A DNA stretch of 64,000 nt from CAYSEW01 sp964430245. Lineage in GTDB: Bacteria > Bacteroidota > Bacteroidia > Flavobacteriales_D > Parvicellaceae. Positions 52,373 through 61,659 of the stretch are shown piece after piece (the first letter of the stretch is position 1; every line of letters starts with the position of its first letter). A program made the translations under genes and the position numbers. The DNA is taken from NCBI GenBank assembly GCA_964430245.1, contig CAYSEW010000002.1, positions 1 through 64,000 on the forward strand, read 5' to 3'. The notes under the pieces were generated by a model. The model had not been told where the DNA came from. It worked only from the letters and a program-made list of their open reading frames with translations, and made no database searches.

Positions 52373-53359
52373 TTATTCTTCAAAATCCCAATTCAATACA
52401 CTCACTCTAACATTACTTGGATAATAGGCACCTGGGTAATCATCATTGTAATCCATATTTAACCAAATTACCCCATTATAATCCTGATAATAATAAATGG
52501 GTTTTTTATAAGATTCCTTAGGGAACAAATGTGTCTTTATCAAATTGGTGTAAACCTCTAAGTCATTTTCATTGCCAATATTAAGCTCAGGATATATATG
52601 ACCTATCTCATTCCCATCTTTCTGTCTAATAGTTGTTCTTACTAATTGTACTTCTCCCCCAATTGCTTTTATTAATCCAGCCATTAGTATGCTATAATCA
52701 TCACAATCACCTTCAAGAATATCATCTGAATCCAAGGACTTCAATGAGGTGCTTGCTTTAGCAAAATAATCTTCATTTATAGGATCATAAGTATAATTCC
52801 ATCTAGACTTAACCTCTTTGAAAATTGAAAAAGCATGAAGGATCTTAAGGTTAGGAGAAGCAGACCTATAACCTTTAAAATTTTTATGTGACCAATTATT
52901 GGCATAACTCTTTACTAATTCAGAATTGTAATCTACAGCATGGATTATTTGAGCCTGTTTATTAAATGGGTCTTTATTTTCAATGAAATCTATCTTTACT
53001 ATCTTTTCATTTAAATCATAAATAAGAGCATAATAATCATTCATTAAGTTTTTAAAAGTATAAAAACCAGAAATAGATGACACAGAGAGTCCTAAAAAAC
53101 CAATCAGTGATAAAACATAAAAGATCCTACTGTATTTTTTTACAGTCCAATAGCATCCTATAAATATCAATCCAAAGAAAAATAAATAATCTAATCTAAA
53201 TCCGTTTTCAGAAAAGACATTCATTACAGGGAAAAATTTATAGATACTAATAAAAATAGGCAGTGCTATAATTAAGGATAATAAACTTAAGATCAGACTA
53301 GAAGTGGGTTCCTTCAATTCAGTCCAAATAATTCTTATAATATCTTTTAAACCCTTCAC
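52373..53359 (-). CDS. Membrane-anchored transglutaminase-like protein
   Basis: The 328-residue protein starts at GTG (53359) and has three hydrophobic helices in residues ~17-105. A transglutaminase-core domain follows, with catalytic triad Cys in ILEGDCDDYSILMAGLIKAI (~218-237), His in EIGHIYPELNIG (~252-263) and Asp in VIWLNMDYNDDYPGAY (~302-317). Bacterial transglutaminase-like folds usually act as proteases or deamidases; the target is unknown. A near-perfect Bacteroidota promoter lies upstream. It shares strand with yaaA, 15 bases apart. Confidence 0.82.
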   Translation of the reverse strand: MKGLKDIIRIIWTELKEPTSSLILSLLSLIIALPIFISIYKFFPVMNVFSENGFRLDYLFFFGLIFIGCYWTVKKYSRIFYVLSLIGFLGLSVSSISGFYTFKNLMNDYYALIYDLNEKIVKIDFIENKDPFNKQAQIIHAVDYNSELVKSYANNWSHKNFKGYRSASPNLKILHAFSIFKEVKSRWNYTYDPINEDYFAKASTSLKSLDSDDILEGDCDDYSILMAGLIKAIGGEVQLVRTTIRQKDGNEIGHIYPELNIGNENDLEVYTNLIKTHLFPKESYKKPIYYYQDYNGVIWLNMDYNDDYPGAYYPSNVRVSVLNWDFEE

Positions 53360-53381
53360 TTATTTTATCTTAATATGATTA

Positions 53382-53412
53382 CAAACATAATGCCATTTAT
53401 AATCATGACAAA
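53382..53412 (-). promoter_or_regulatory. Bacteroidota-type promoter with -33 and -7 elements
   Basis: On the minus strand TTTG (53409-53412) is followed after 19 bases by TATGTTTG (53382-53389), matching TTTG-N19-TAnnTTTG. The GTG start of the transglutaminase-like gene is 22 bases further. This is the best full match in the window. Confidence 0.65.
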
Positions 53413-53590
53413 AAAAGAAAACATTAATATATTTTAAGTATAAAACTGCTAAATATTGTACTATATAAATGTTATAATAATATCAGTTTTGTTATAAATT
53501 AAAATTAGATGTAACCTCATTAGCAAATATGTTGTATAAATTTTTATTTGTATGCGATTATCCCTCATTATTTAATTAAATAAATAAACA

Positions 53591-54589
53591 ATGAATATAG
53601 GTTTTATAATGTACAGTTGGGATATGATCCAACCAGAACTTGATAGCACATTAAGACTCATACACGAATCTATTAACAGAGGTCATAAAGTATCGATCAT
53701 TTACCCAAATGAAATGGCAATCAGAAGAACAATTGTATGGGGTAACTGTCATGTAATCAAAAATAAAAATGCTATCTCTAAAAATCTTGAAGAATTTTAT
53801 AATTCAACAACATTTACTGAAGAATTAAGTCCATTAAAGGACCAAGATGTGATTTTTCTTAGAGATAATCCTCCTTTAGATAATCATTTGTTGAATTTTC
53901 TGGACACCTTGGAAAATGATACTATTTTCATTAATAGTATCTCTGGACTAAGAAAAGCCAATAATAAAATTTATCCTGCTACTCTTGCAGCACTACATGA
54001 TAATGAAAATGAAGACAATCGACTCATTCCTTTAACAACAGTATCTAGAAATAAAAAATACCTTAAGCAAGTAATTGAAAGCTATAATAAAAACAAATTT
54101 ATAATGAAACCAATGAATGGTTTTGGAGGTAGTGGAGTAATATTAATGGATAAATCTTCAAAAACATCTAAATATAACATCAATTCATTACTCGATTTTT
54201 ACATTGATGCTGGGGGAGAAAACAATTATATAATTCTTCAAGAATATGTAGAAACTGAACTAAAAGGAGATGTTAGAGTGATTATGCTAAATGGCAATCC
54301 AATTGGAGCCATGAGAAGAGTTCCAGCTAGTGATGACCATCGCTCTAATGTACATGCTGGAGGTAGATGTGTTAATCATGACCTCACAAACAAAGAATTA
54401 GAATTATGTTATAAATTAGGTCCTAAATTAGTAGAGGATGGATTATTTCTTGTAGGAATTGACCTTATGGGTGGAAAATTAATAGAAGTAAATGTATGTA
54501 GCCCTGGAGGATTTGCAGAGATCAATGAAGGAGGTGATTTAAATATCCAATCACTTGTTATTGAATTTATAGAATCTATAAGTAATTAA
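53591..54589 (+). CDS. gshB: Glutathione synthetase-type ATP-grasp ligase
   Basis: ATP-grasp carboxylate-amine ligase of 332 residues. The N-domain starts GFIMYSWDMIQPELDSTLRL (4-23), unlike E. coli GshB only in detail. The glycine-rich ATP loop is FIMKPMNGFGGSGVILM (~170-186), and the P-loop/Mg region is IILQEYVETELKGDVRVIML followed by GAMRRVPASDDHRSNVHAGG. The catalytic end LIEVNVCSPGGFAEINEGGD (~297-316) carries the metal-ligand Glu/Asn. It may make glutathione from gamma-Glu-Cys, but no gshA is nearby, and the next gene is a peptidase fusion, so another dipeptide is possible. It opens a two-gene operon after a 232-base gap that has AT-rich candidate promoters but no convincing site. Confidence 0.85.
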   Translation: MNIGFIMYSWDMIQPELDSTLRLIHESINRGHKVSIIYPNEMAIRRTIVWGNCHVIKNKNAISKNLEEFYNSTTFTEELSPLKDQDVIFLRDNPPLDNHLLNFLDTLENDTIFINSISGLRKANNKIYPATLAALHDNENEDNRLIPLTTVSRNKKYLKQVIESYNKNKFIMKPMNGFGGSGVILMDKSSKTSKYNINSLLDFYIDAGGENNYIILQEYVETELKGDVRVIMLNGNPIGAMRRVPASDDHRSNVHAGGRCVNHDLTNKELELCYKLGPKLVEDGLFLVGIDLMGGKLIEVNVCSPGGFAEINEGGDLNIQSLVIEFIESISN

Positions 54590-54607
54590 ATGGCTTATAT
54601 TCGTTGA

Positions 54608-56596
54608 ATGGAAAAGTTATCAGTCGATGAGATCATTCAGAGAATACAAAATTATGATTGCTTTGAATGCATTGCTGAAGATGGTTCATTTCATCTTAAA
54701 ATAAGGGATTATGTCCCTTTTATTTGTGCAGCAATACATGCTGGTCATAATTTCAGAGATAATCTTAAATCTAAAGTCATTCATACCGAACATGAACGAT
54801 GGTATGAAGAAGATCCAAACACAGACACTTTTGTTTTATCAATGCCTCTAACCATTTTTGGGAGAGATTCAAGGTTTGAGTATGACTTAAACAGAGATCC
54901 TGAAAATTGTGTTTATAAAGATGCTTGGGGAAAACAAGTTTGGAAAAAACCATTGAATACATCATTAAAAAAAGAAAGTCTTAAAAAGCATAGTAATTTT
55001 TACAAAGTAATTGATGCCTTAATCAACAGCATTGAAGAAATCCATAAAGGATGCATTGTATTTGATATGCATTCATATAATTATGTAAGACATAATAAAG
55101 AGCTTCCTGTATTTAATATAGGAACAGCTAATATTGATAACAAAAGATATAATGAAGTAACCAAAAAATGGTTTAAAGAATTAAAAAATATAAAAATAAG
55201 AAACCAAGAAAGCACCACTGAGATCAATGGCCCCTTTAAAGGGAATGGTTACTTTTTAATGCATATAAATTCTAAATTCAAGAATACATTAGTTTATGCA
55301 ACAGAAATTAAAAAAATCTATTGCAATGAGTTAGACGGGAATGAATTCCCACTAGTAATCAATGATTTGGAAGAAGGGTTTAAAAAAGCAATCATAGAGA
55401 CTAGCTGTTTTTTTGTTGATAAAATCCTAGGGTTAAAAATGAAGAAAAGAGCACTTCTCTCCCCTGGAATTGACAATCAATTAATAATTGTAGATAGAGA
55501 ATTATACAAACTAACTAAAACATTAGAGGTATTGACCTATGTTACTCCAATGAATTTAGAAGCAGAACAAAAAAAATTCATTGCTAATAATGGCAACAAA
55601 AATCCAGATTTTAAATACAAACAAATTGTTGAGCATCCATTCGAATTCAAAAGAAAGCTTTATGCTCTTCCATTAGAATATGTAAAAGACATTACCATTG
55701 CAAAATTATACAGGGATGTCATCCAAAGTTATTCTGATAAGATTGGAATGCTTTCAACCATAGGTGAAGATAAATTTTTCTATAATTCTTTGAGGTATTT
55801 TGGTCAACCTAACGAAACTGACCTCAAGGATGCTCATTTTATTTTAAGCTGTCCTAATGATGAAAAAAAATCTAAACTGATAGACATTGAGGAAGTTAAA
55901 GAAGTTTTTGAAAAAGAAATTAAGGAATATGGATTTAAAGCAGATGTAGAAATAACTAAAAACATCACTGCAGAGATTATGGTGATTAATTTCAAGAAAA
56001 AAGTATTACTTAAACATGGTGCTAAATTATCCTTAGATAGTGTAAAAGCATTGGTACATCATGAGATAGGAGTTCATATGGTTACTACAATGAATGCTTT
56101 AGAACAACCTTTGAATATTTTTAAATTAGGATTTCCTACTAATACTTATACTCAAGAAGGAATTGCTGTTTTAACTGAATATTTATCTGGTCATCTTACT
56201 ATAAAAAGACTAAAAGAAATTGCACTTAGAGTAATTGCCATTGATATGATGATCAATGGTCTTGACTTTAAAAGTGTTTATCATGAATTAGTTAATACAT
56301 ATTATTTAAATAAAGACGATGCTTTCATTTTAAGTACTAGAATCTTCAGAGGAGGTGGATTTACTAAAGATCATTTATACCTTAAAGGATTTATTAGACT
56401 TCTTAAGTATTATAAAGAAGGTAAGTCACTTGACGCCTTATTGATTGGGAAAAATTCTATTGCTTATTTAGATGTATTTGAAGAAATGATTGCTAGGAAA
56501 TTAGCAAAACCTCCTAAATATATAACGAATATTCTCAATAATCCGAAAAAGTGCTCACCTCAGGTTAATTATGTAATCTCTGGATTACTAAATTAA
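54608..56596 (+). CDS. Fused N-formylglutamate-amidohydrolase-like and DUF1704 (QEGLA) metallopeptidase protein
   Basis: Two enzymes in one chain of 662 residues. Residues ~1-275 resemble N-formylglutamate amidohydrolase: ICAAIHAGHNFRDN (39-52), FELYDLNRDPENCVY-like spacing with NRDPENCVY (95-103), and IVFDMHSYN (150-158), supplying candidate zinc ligands. Residues ~280-662 form the DUF1704 domain, called the flavohemoglobin-expression-modulating QEGLA protein. They include HEIGVH (485-490), an HExxxH zinc site, and QEGIAVLTEY (516-525), the third ligand region. DUF1704 is the domain of the eukaryotic tyrosine carboxypeptidase MATCAP. The gene starts 18 bases after gshB, so the ligase and the peptidase are co-expressed. 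Substrate unknown. The stop shares TTAA with comB. Confidence 0.85.
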   Translation: MEKLSVDEIIQRIQNYDCFECIAEDGSFHLKIRDYVPFICAAIHAGHNFRDNLKSKVIHTEHERWYEEDPNTDTFVLSMPLTIFGRDSRFEYDLNRDPENCVYKDAWGKQVWKKPLNTSLKKESLKKHSNFYKVIDALINSIEEIHKGCIVFDMHSYNYVRHNKELPVFNIGTANIDNKRYNEVTKKWFKELKNIKIRNQESTTEINGPFKGNGYFLMHINSKFKNTLVYATEIKKIYCNELDGNEFPLVINDLEEGFKKAIIETSCFFVDKILGLKMKKRALLSPGIDNQLIIVDRELYKLTKTLEVLTYVTPMNLEAEQKKFIANNGNKNPDFKYKQIVEHPFEFKRKLYALPLEYVKDITIAKLYRDVIQSYSDKIGMLSTIGEDKFFYNSLRYFGQPNETDLKDAHFILSCPNDEKKSKLIDIEEVKEVFEKEIKEYGFKADVEITKNITAEIMVINFKKKVLLKHGAKLSLDSVKALVHHEIGVHMVTTMNALEQPLNIFKLGFPTNTYTQEGIAVLTEYLSGHLTIKRLKEIALRVIAIDMMINGLDFKSVYHELVNTYYLNKDDAFILSTRIFRGGGFTKDHLYLKGFIRLLKYYKEGKSLDALLIGKNSIAYLDVFEEMIARKLAKPPKYITNILNNPKKCSPQVNYVISGLLN

Positions 56597-57315
56597 ATTT
56601 TAATTAAATAATTACCTTTTCTTACAGGAACTACATTAGTTTGATTGGGTCTTAGACAATACTTAATATCCTCATTTAAATTAAGGTCTCTTAACCTTCT
56701 TCTATGAGATGAAGATTTTAAATAACCAAAATAATTTTCTCGAGCAGATAAATATAAATACTTAGCAGCAATTGAAGAATCATGATCAGAACTAAAATTA
56801 CCAGTAGAAAGTAATTGATCAACAATAGCACCAGCACAAATCGTATCTTCCAAACAAAATTTATTTTTCCACCCAGAGCCTAACAATAATACCTTTTTAT
56901 GTTGTTCCTTTAAATATTCACATAAAGCATCAAGGTTGATTAAAGAACCAATAACAACTTGCTTTGCTCTTTTAGCTGTATGAAATGCTTTTGTTCCATT
57001 AGTAGTTGTAATTACTAAAGTTTTACCTTTTAAATCTTTGTCTATATAGGAAAACGGAGAATTACCATATTGAAAACCTTCAACCACCTTTCCTTTTCTT
57101 TCAGCTGCAACTATATAATTATCTTTATTCCTGTATTCAATTGCTTCCTCTAATGTGCTTACAGGTATCACTCTATCAATTCCGTGATGAAAAGCTGTAC
57201 ATATAGCAGTTGTAGCTCTTAACACATCAATAACCACTACAATTTCAGCATCATCCATATGTAATGGATATAAATTGGGTGTAAAGCACACTTCTACGCT
57301 AGGTCTTAAATCCAT
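56593..57315 (-). CDS. comB: 2-phosphosulfolactate phosphatase (ComB family)
   Basis: The 240-residue protein of the ComB family hydrolyses 2-phosphosulfolactate to sulfolactate, an archaeal coenzyme M step. In bacteria it belongs to sulfolactate or capsule-type metabolism. Motifs: IVVVIDVLRATTAICTAFHH (~25-44), VAAERKGKVVEGFQYGNSPF, LVITTTNGTKAFHTAKRAKQ and LLLGSGWKNKFCLEDTICAG. No comA or comC is near, so the metabolite context is open. It directly follows gcvT on the minus strand (no gap), implying co-transcription. Confidence 0.9.
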   Translation of the reverse strand: MDLRPSVEVCFTPNLYPLHMDDAEIVVVIDVLRATTAICTAFHHGIDRVIPVSTLEEAIEYRNKDNYIVAAERKGKVVEGFQYGNSPFSYIDKDLKGKTLVITTTNGTKAFHTAKRAKQVVIGSLINLDALCEYLKEQHKKVLLLGSGWKNKFCLEDTICAGAIVDQLLSTGNFSSDHDSSIAAKYLYLSARENYFGYLKSSSHRRRLRDLNLNEDIKYCLRPNQTNVVPVRKGNYLIKI

Positions 57316-58398
57316 TTAATTTTTATAAAAAGGGAATTTAACAATTCTAGCTGCAATTTTTTTATTCCTAATATCTAGATATATTTCTTGACCATCCTGT
57401 GAAAATTCTTTTTTAACATATCCAAGACCAATGGCTTTTTTCACAGAAGGACCCATTGTTCCAGAAGTGACATGTCCAATTACATTAGAATTTTCATCTA
57501 TAATACTATATCCGTTTCTAGGAATTCCCCTATCGATCATTTCAAATCCTATTAACTTTCTTTTAATGCCTTCTTCTTTTTGCTTCAATAAAGCTTCAGA
57601 ATTGACAAAATCTTTCGTGAATTTAGTGATCCAACCTAAACCAGCTTCTAAAGGAGATGTTTCATCGTTAATATCATTTCCATATAAGCAAAAACCCATC
57701 TCTAATCTTAGTGTATCTCTAGCGGCTAATCCGATAGGTTTAATTGAATAATCCTTGCCAGCTTCAAAAATAGCGTCCCATACGCTAGATGCTACGTCAT
57801 TATGAACATAAATCTCAAAACCACCAGAGCCAGTATAGCCCGTTGCTGATAACAAAACATCATCTTCTCCAGCAAAAACACCTTTTGTAAAATGGTAATA
57901 TTTAATCTCATTTAAATCAACACCCGTTAATTGCTGTAAAACAAGGTTTGATTTTGGTCCTTGTATTGCAAATAATGACATTTCATCTGAAAGGTTAATC
58001 ATGTCAACATCATATTCATTATGCTGCTGTATCCAATTCCAATCTTTTTCAATATTAGAGGCATTAACAACTAACATGTATTCATTTTCAGCGATCATAT
58101 AAATTAAAAGATCATCAACAATTCCACCTTCATTATTAGGCATACATGAATATTGGGCCCTACCAGGAAATAATTTAGTAGCATCATTAGAAGATATCTT
58201 TTGTATAAGGTTTAATGCGCCAGCACCTTTTAACATAAATTCTCCCATATGAGAAACATCAAATACACCTACCCCGTTTCTTACCGTTTCATGTTCAATA
58301 TTCACACCTTCATATTGCACTGGCATGTTATATCCAGCAAAAGGCACCATTTTAGCACCAAGTTCAATGTGCTTTTCAACTAAAGCAATATCTTTCAT
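57316..58398 (-). CDS. gcvT: Glycine cleavage system T protein (aminomethyltransferase)
   Basis: Transfers the methylene group from the H protein's aminomethyl-lipoyl arm to tetrahydrofolate. It has 360 residues: MVPFAGYNMPVQYEGVNIEH (~17-36), GVFDVSHMGEFMLKG (folate-site Asp region), VDDLLIYMIAENEYMLVVNA and SLFAIQGPKSNLVLQQL. The C-terminal half includes LRLEMGFCLYGNDINDETSP. gcvH and gcvP are not adjacent. It is expressed with comB downstream and starts 7 bases after a glycosyltransferase gene, all on the minus strand. Confidence 0.96.
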   Translation of the reverse strand: MKDIALVEKHIELGAKMVPFAGYNMPVQYEGVNIEHETVRNGVGVFDVSHMGEFMLKGAGALNLIQKISSNDATKLFPGRAQYSCMPNNEGGIVDDLLIYMIAENEYMLVVNASNIEKDWNWIQQHNEYDVDMINLSDEMSLFAIQGPKSNLVLQQLTGVDLNEIKYYHFTKGVFAGEDDVLLSATGYTGSGGFEIYVHNDVASSVWDAIFEAGKDYSIKPIGLAARDTLRLEMGFCLYGNDINDETSPLEAGLGWITKFTKDFVNSEALLKQKEEGIKRKLIGFEMIDRGIPRNGYSIIDENSNVIGHVTSGTMGPSVKKAIGLGYVKKEFSQDGQEIYLDIRNKKIAARIVKFPFYKN

Positions 58399-58405
58399 CG
58401 TAAAT

Positions 58406-59503
58406 TTATTCAGCTTGTTTTATAACAGACAAATATAAATCTAAATACTTATCTCGTTGAGATATAGTTGAAAAATGATTTACAACTGTTTCTCTTCCTT
58501 TTAACCCAATATCTTCTCTTAATTTTTTATTCTCAATTAATTTGCAAAGAACTTCAAACCACTGATCTTCTCCAATAGGCAAAAAACCATTTTTCCCATC
58601 GATGATTATATCATTATTTACACCTACCGCTGAAACAACAGCTGGCTTACCTGTAGACATATATAGTAATCCTTTCATTGCACATTTCCCCTTAGACCAT
58701 TCATCATCTGGCAATGGCATAACACCTATATCAAATGAATTAAACAGTTCTACTTCCATTTTAGAGTCCCAAGGAACCCCTTTAATGTTCAAATCATCAT
58801 TTTCATAGTCGGGGTCACCAATTACTTTAAAACTAATTTGATCTTTATATTTCTCATTTAATCGATGATATACATTAATGATCTTTTCAAAATGTTTTAT
58901 AGTAGTATGTGAGCCAACCCATCCAATTTTAACTACTGAAGAAGTTCCATTTAATTGAACTGGTTGATAAAGATCTGTATTTACCGTGGATGGAATAACA
59001 GTAACATTTTTATTATACTGTAATGCATATTCTTTTAAGTACTCATTTCCACATGTAACATGTTTACATAAAGGAAGTATTTTTTGAATTTTATTTTCAT
59101 TCTTCAACCAAGACAATGATTGATTTACAGAAGACACATCTTTAACCCAAATCGCATCATCAAAATCAAATATCATAGGCACTCCACTTTTTGCAAATAA
59201 TTTTTCAAAAAGTATTGATCGAGTTAAAATAGCTTCTCTATACAAAACAATTAGATCAAATTCCTTTATTGATTTATAATTAATAAATCTGTTCCTATAA
59301 GCATTAAATGCAATTAATCCCTTCTTTAAAATATTACGAGAAGTATATAATACTTTATCATCTTTCTCTGAAATGATATTTGCCAATTCACACTTCAGAC
59401 CATTATTTTCTAAATAATTGAAATATTGTTCGAATCTATATCGTTGACCAGGGCTTCTGTCCAGTCTATGATGAGCAATAAATAAAATCCTTTTAACAGA
59501 CAT
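58406..59503 (-). CDS. Family 4-type glycosyltransferase
   Basis: GT-B fold glycosyltransferase of 365 residues. The N-terminal domain starts LFIAHHRLDRSPGQRYRFEQ (7-26) and the acceptor side ends near FDFDDAIWVKDVSSVNQSL (~112-130). The C-terminal donor domain has KIGWVGSHTTIKHFEKIINV (~190-209) and EVELFNSFDIGVMPLPDDEW. The glycine-rich donor motif GLLYMSTGKPAVVSAVGVN (~278-296) is the usual GT4-like E/S-x7-E region variant. The final GLKGRETVVNHFSTISQ helix closes it. It is at the start of the gcvT/comB strand run and 150 bases from the initiating sugar transferase, so it may belong to the same surface polysaccharide. Confidence 0.85.
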   Translation of the reverse strand: MSVKRILFIAHHRLDRSPGQRYRFEQYFNYLENNGLKCELANIISEKDDKVLYTSRNILKKGLIAFNAYRNRFINYKSIKEFDLIVLYREAILTRSILFEKLFAKSGVPMIFDFDDAIWVKDVSSVNQSLSWLKNENKIQKILPLCKHVTCGNEYLKEYALQYNKNVTVIPSTVNTDLYQPVQLNGTSSVVKIGWVGSHTTIKHFEKIINVYHRLNEKYKDQISFKVIGDPDYENDDLNIKGVPWDSKMEVELFNSFDIGVMPLPDDEWSKGKCAMKGLLYMSTGKPAVVSAVGVNNDIIIDGKNGFLPIGEDQWFEVLCKLIENKKLREDIGLKGRETVVNHFSTISQRDKYLDLYLSVIKQAE

Positions 59504-59655
59504 CTATAATTATTTAAATACTAATCAACCTTAAAAAGGTGATTTCGCATCCATGTAAATTATATTAAATTTCCACTAAAGTAATATTTCAAATAAAACA
59601 AGGATAATGAATAATTAAAATTATATTCAGATATTAATGTTGAAAAAATAACTTT

Positions 59656-61038
59656 TTAATAAGCCTTGTCATCCCCCTTAAAAACATTTAAAATTGTTAA
59701 AACAATAATCTTTAAATCTAAAATCAAGGACCAATTTTCTATGTAAAGCATATCTAACCTTATACGATGCTCCATTGCTAATGAGCTTTTAGTCTCTCCT
59801 CTTAACCCTTTTACTTGGGCTAATCCAGTAATTCCAGGTTTTACAAAATGTCTGAACATGTATTTATTCACTATAACAGCATACTCCTCTGTATGTTTAG
59901 TCATATGAGGTCTCGGCCCCACAACAGACATATGTCCATAAAAAACATTAAAAAACTGCGGCATCTCATCAATACTTGTTTTCCTTAAAAAGGCACCTAG
60001 TCTAGTAATTCTAGCATCAGTTTTAGATGCTTGTTTATCATCAGCATCTTTATTTACATACATAGTTCTAAATTTCCAGCATTTAAAATCATTATTGTTT
60101 TTACCAGATCTTACCTGCTTAAACAAAACAGGTCCTTTAGAACTTAATTTAATCAATAATGCCACTAAAGGATATAACCAGCTAAGAAAAAAAATAATGA
60201 CTATCATAGAAAACAAAAGATCAAATATTCTTTTAATGAACCTATTAGCATAATCATCTAATGGAATATTTCTAAATGTTAATACTGGAACATGTTCGTA
60301 AAAATCAATTTTTAAATGTCTATTAATAAATCCTCGAACATCAGGGATCATTTTTATCCTGATTAAATTATTATCAGCAAATTCAGTTAAAGATTTTAAT
60401 TGTTCTGGATTCAAGTCAGAAATAGAACAATACATTTCGTCCACCTTATTACTTTTACAAAATTCAATTACCTCATCTACACTTCCTTTTAATTTTGGTA
60501 AACTTTCTTGTTTATCAGAAAAAAAACCTAAAAACCTATAACCTAATTCTTTGTTATTTTCAAAAACACTTAATAATTCATAAGAAAGCTGGCCTGTCCC
60601 TACAATGATCACATTTCTAAAATTCAACCCTTTTCTTCTATACCTATTAAATTGATATTGAAAAAGAAATCTCCATAAAGAAATAAAAACTATCAAAAGA
60701 ATGTAAGTAATTAATAAATGCTCCCTAGAATAATAATAAGCCTTTCTAAATACCCAGAACGCAGTTATTAATAATGCCTGAAGAATGAATAGTTGGATTA
60801 AATTAGTAATGATCTTTTCAATTTTCTTGTATTGATTATTTTCATATGCTTTTATAATATAAGTGGAGAGAAACCAACACAAATTAAAAACCAATAAAAG
60901 TGTAAAATACTTATCACTCAGATAAGCAGTTAAAGAACCAAACTTTATATAGTACGCTAAAAGAAAAGATAAATTAACGAATACAAAATCTCCAGAGAAT
61001 TGTATAAAATTGATTAATCTATTATTATTTGAGTTCAT
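59656..61038 (-). CDS. Undecaprenyl-phosphate sugar-1-phosphate transferase
   Basis: Polytopic initiating glycosyltransferase (WbaP/CpsE-like polyisoprenyl-phosphate hexose-1-phosphate transferase), 460 residues. Four helices occupy ~10-125 (FIQFSGDFVFVNLSFLLAYY and others). A Rossmann CoA-binding-like domain follows (~140-240: NFRNVIIVGTGQLSYELLSV). The catalytic bacterial sugar transferase domain begins near 265 with KRIFDLLFSMIVIIFFLSWL. It has KGPVLFKQVRSGKNNNDFKC, WKFRTM, RLGAFLRKTSIDEMPQFFNV and GHMSVVGPRPHMTKHTEEY. It starts polysaccharide repeat units by loading a sugar phosphate onto the lipid carrier. It is divergent from the acyltransferase-cytidylyltransferase-NeuB genes. Confidence 0.93.
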   Translation of the reverse strand: MNSNNNRLINFIQFSGDFVFVNLSFLLAYYIKFGSLTAYLSDKYFTLLLVFNLCWFLSTYIIKAYENNQYKKIEKIITNLIQLFILQALLITAFWVFRKAYYYSREHLLITYILLIVFISLWRFLFQYQFNRYRRKGLNFRNVIIVGTGQLSYELLSVFENNKELGYRFLGFFSDKQESLPKLKGSVDEVIEFCKSNKVDEMYCSISDLNPEQLKSLTEFADNNLIRIKMIPDVRGFINRHLKIDFYEHVPVLTFRNIPLDDYANRFIKRIFDLLFSMIVIIFFLSWLYPLVALLIKLSSKGPVLFKQVRSGKNNNDFKCWKFRTMYVNKDADDKQASKTDARITRLGAFLRKTSIDEMPQFFNVFYGHMSVVGPRPHMTKHTEEYAVIVNKYMFRHFVKPGITGLAQVKGLRGETKSSLAMEHRIRLDMLYIENWSLILDLKIIVLTILNVFKGDDKAY

Positions 61039-61101
61039 TTAAAAACGAAATTAACAATTCTACCTTATATTTAGTGCAAATTTCCCATCGACCTTTTAGC
61101 T

Positions 61102-61659
61102 ATGGCCCAATCTAATAATCAATTAAGAAATCACTTGAAATTTACATTTCTACATAAAATAAGACAGCTTATCCTGGGAGCTAAATTAGAATCATTGGGT
61201 AAAAATGTTTTTATTGAAAAAAATGTTAAGGTTCTTAGATACCCTAAAAATGTAATAATTGAAAACAATGTGGTGATTAAAGAAGGGGCTAGAATTTGTA
61301 GCTGCAATGAAAATGCTGCAGTGTTTATAGGTGAAAATACGACATTCGGACACCATAGTTTTTTATTCAGCTCTGAGTCTATTGAGATTGGTGCCAATTG
61401 TTTAATAGCTCCTTTTGTGTATATAGTTGACAGTGATCATAATATTGATAAAGGAAAGCTGATCAATGAACAGCCCAATAGTACAGCACCTATTAAAATC
61501 GGAAATGATGTATGGGTTGGCACAGGCGCAAAAATATTAAAGGGTGTTACTATTGAAGATGGAGCAGTCATAGCAGCTGGATCATTAGTAAAATCAGATG
61601 TTAAAGCTTATGAAATACATGGAGGTGTTCCTGCTAAAAAAATAAGTGATAGAAAATGA
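61102..61659 (+). CDS. Hexapeptide-repeat acyltransferase
   Basis: Left-handed beta-helix transferase, 185 residues, related to WbbJ-like sugar O-acetyltransferases. Hexapeptide repeats run from ~30: VIIENNVVIKEGARI, ENAAVFIGENTTFG, IEIGANCLIAPFVYIVDSDH (with catalytic His in SDHN) and IKIGNDVWVGTGAKILKGVT. It likely O-acetylates a sugar of the surface polysaccharide. The stop overlaps the next start by 4 bases (ATGA), so the gene is translationally coupled to the cytidylyltransferase-like gene. Confidence 0.88.
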   Translation: MAQSNNQLRNHLKFTFLHKIRQLILGAKLESLGKNVFIEKNVKVLRYPKNVIIENNVVIKEGARICSCNENAAVFIGENTTFGHHSFLFSSESIEIGANCLIAPFVYIVDSDHNIDKGKLINEQPNSTAPIKIGNDVWVGTGAKILKGVTIEDGAVIAAGSLVKSDVKAYEIHGGVPAKKISDRK

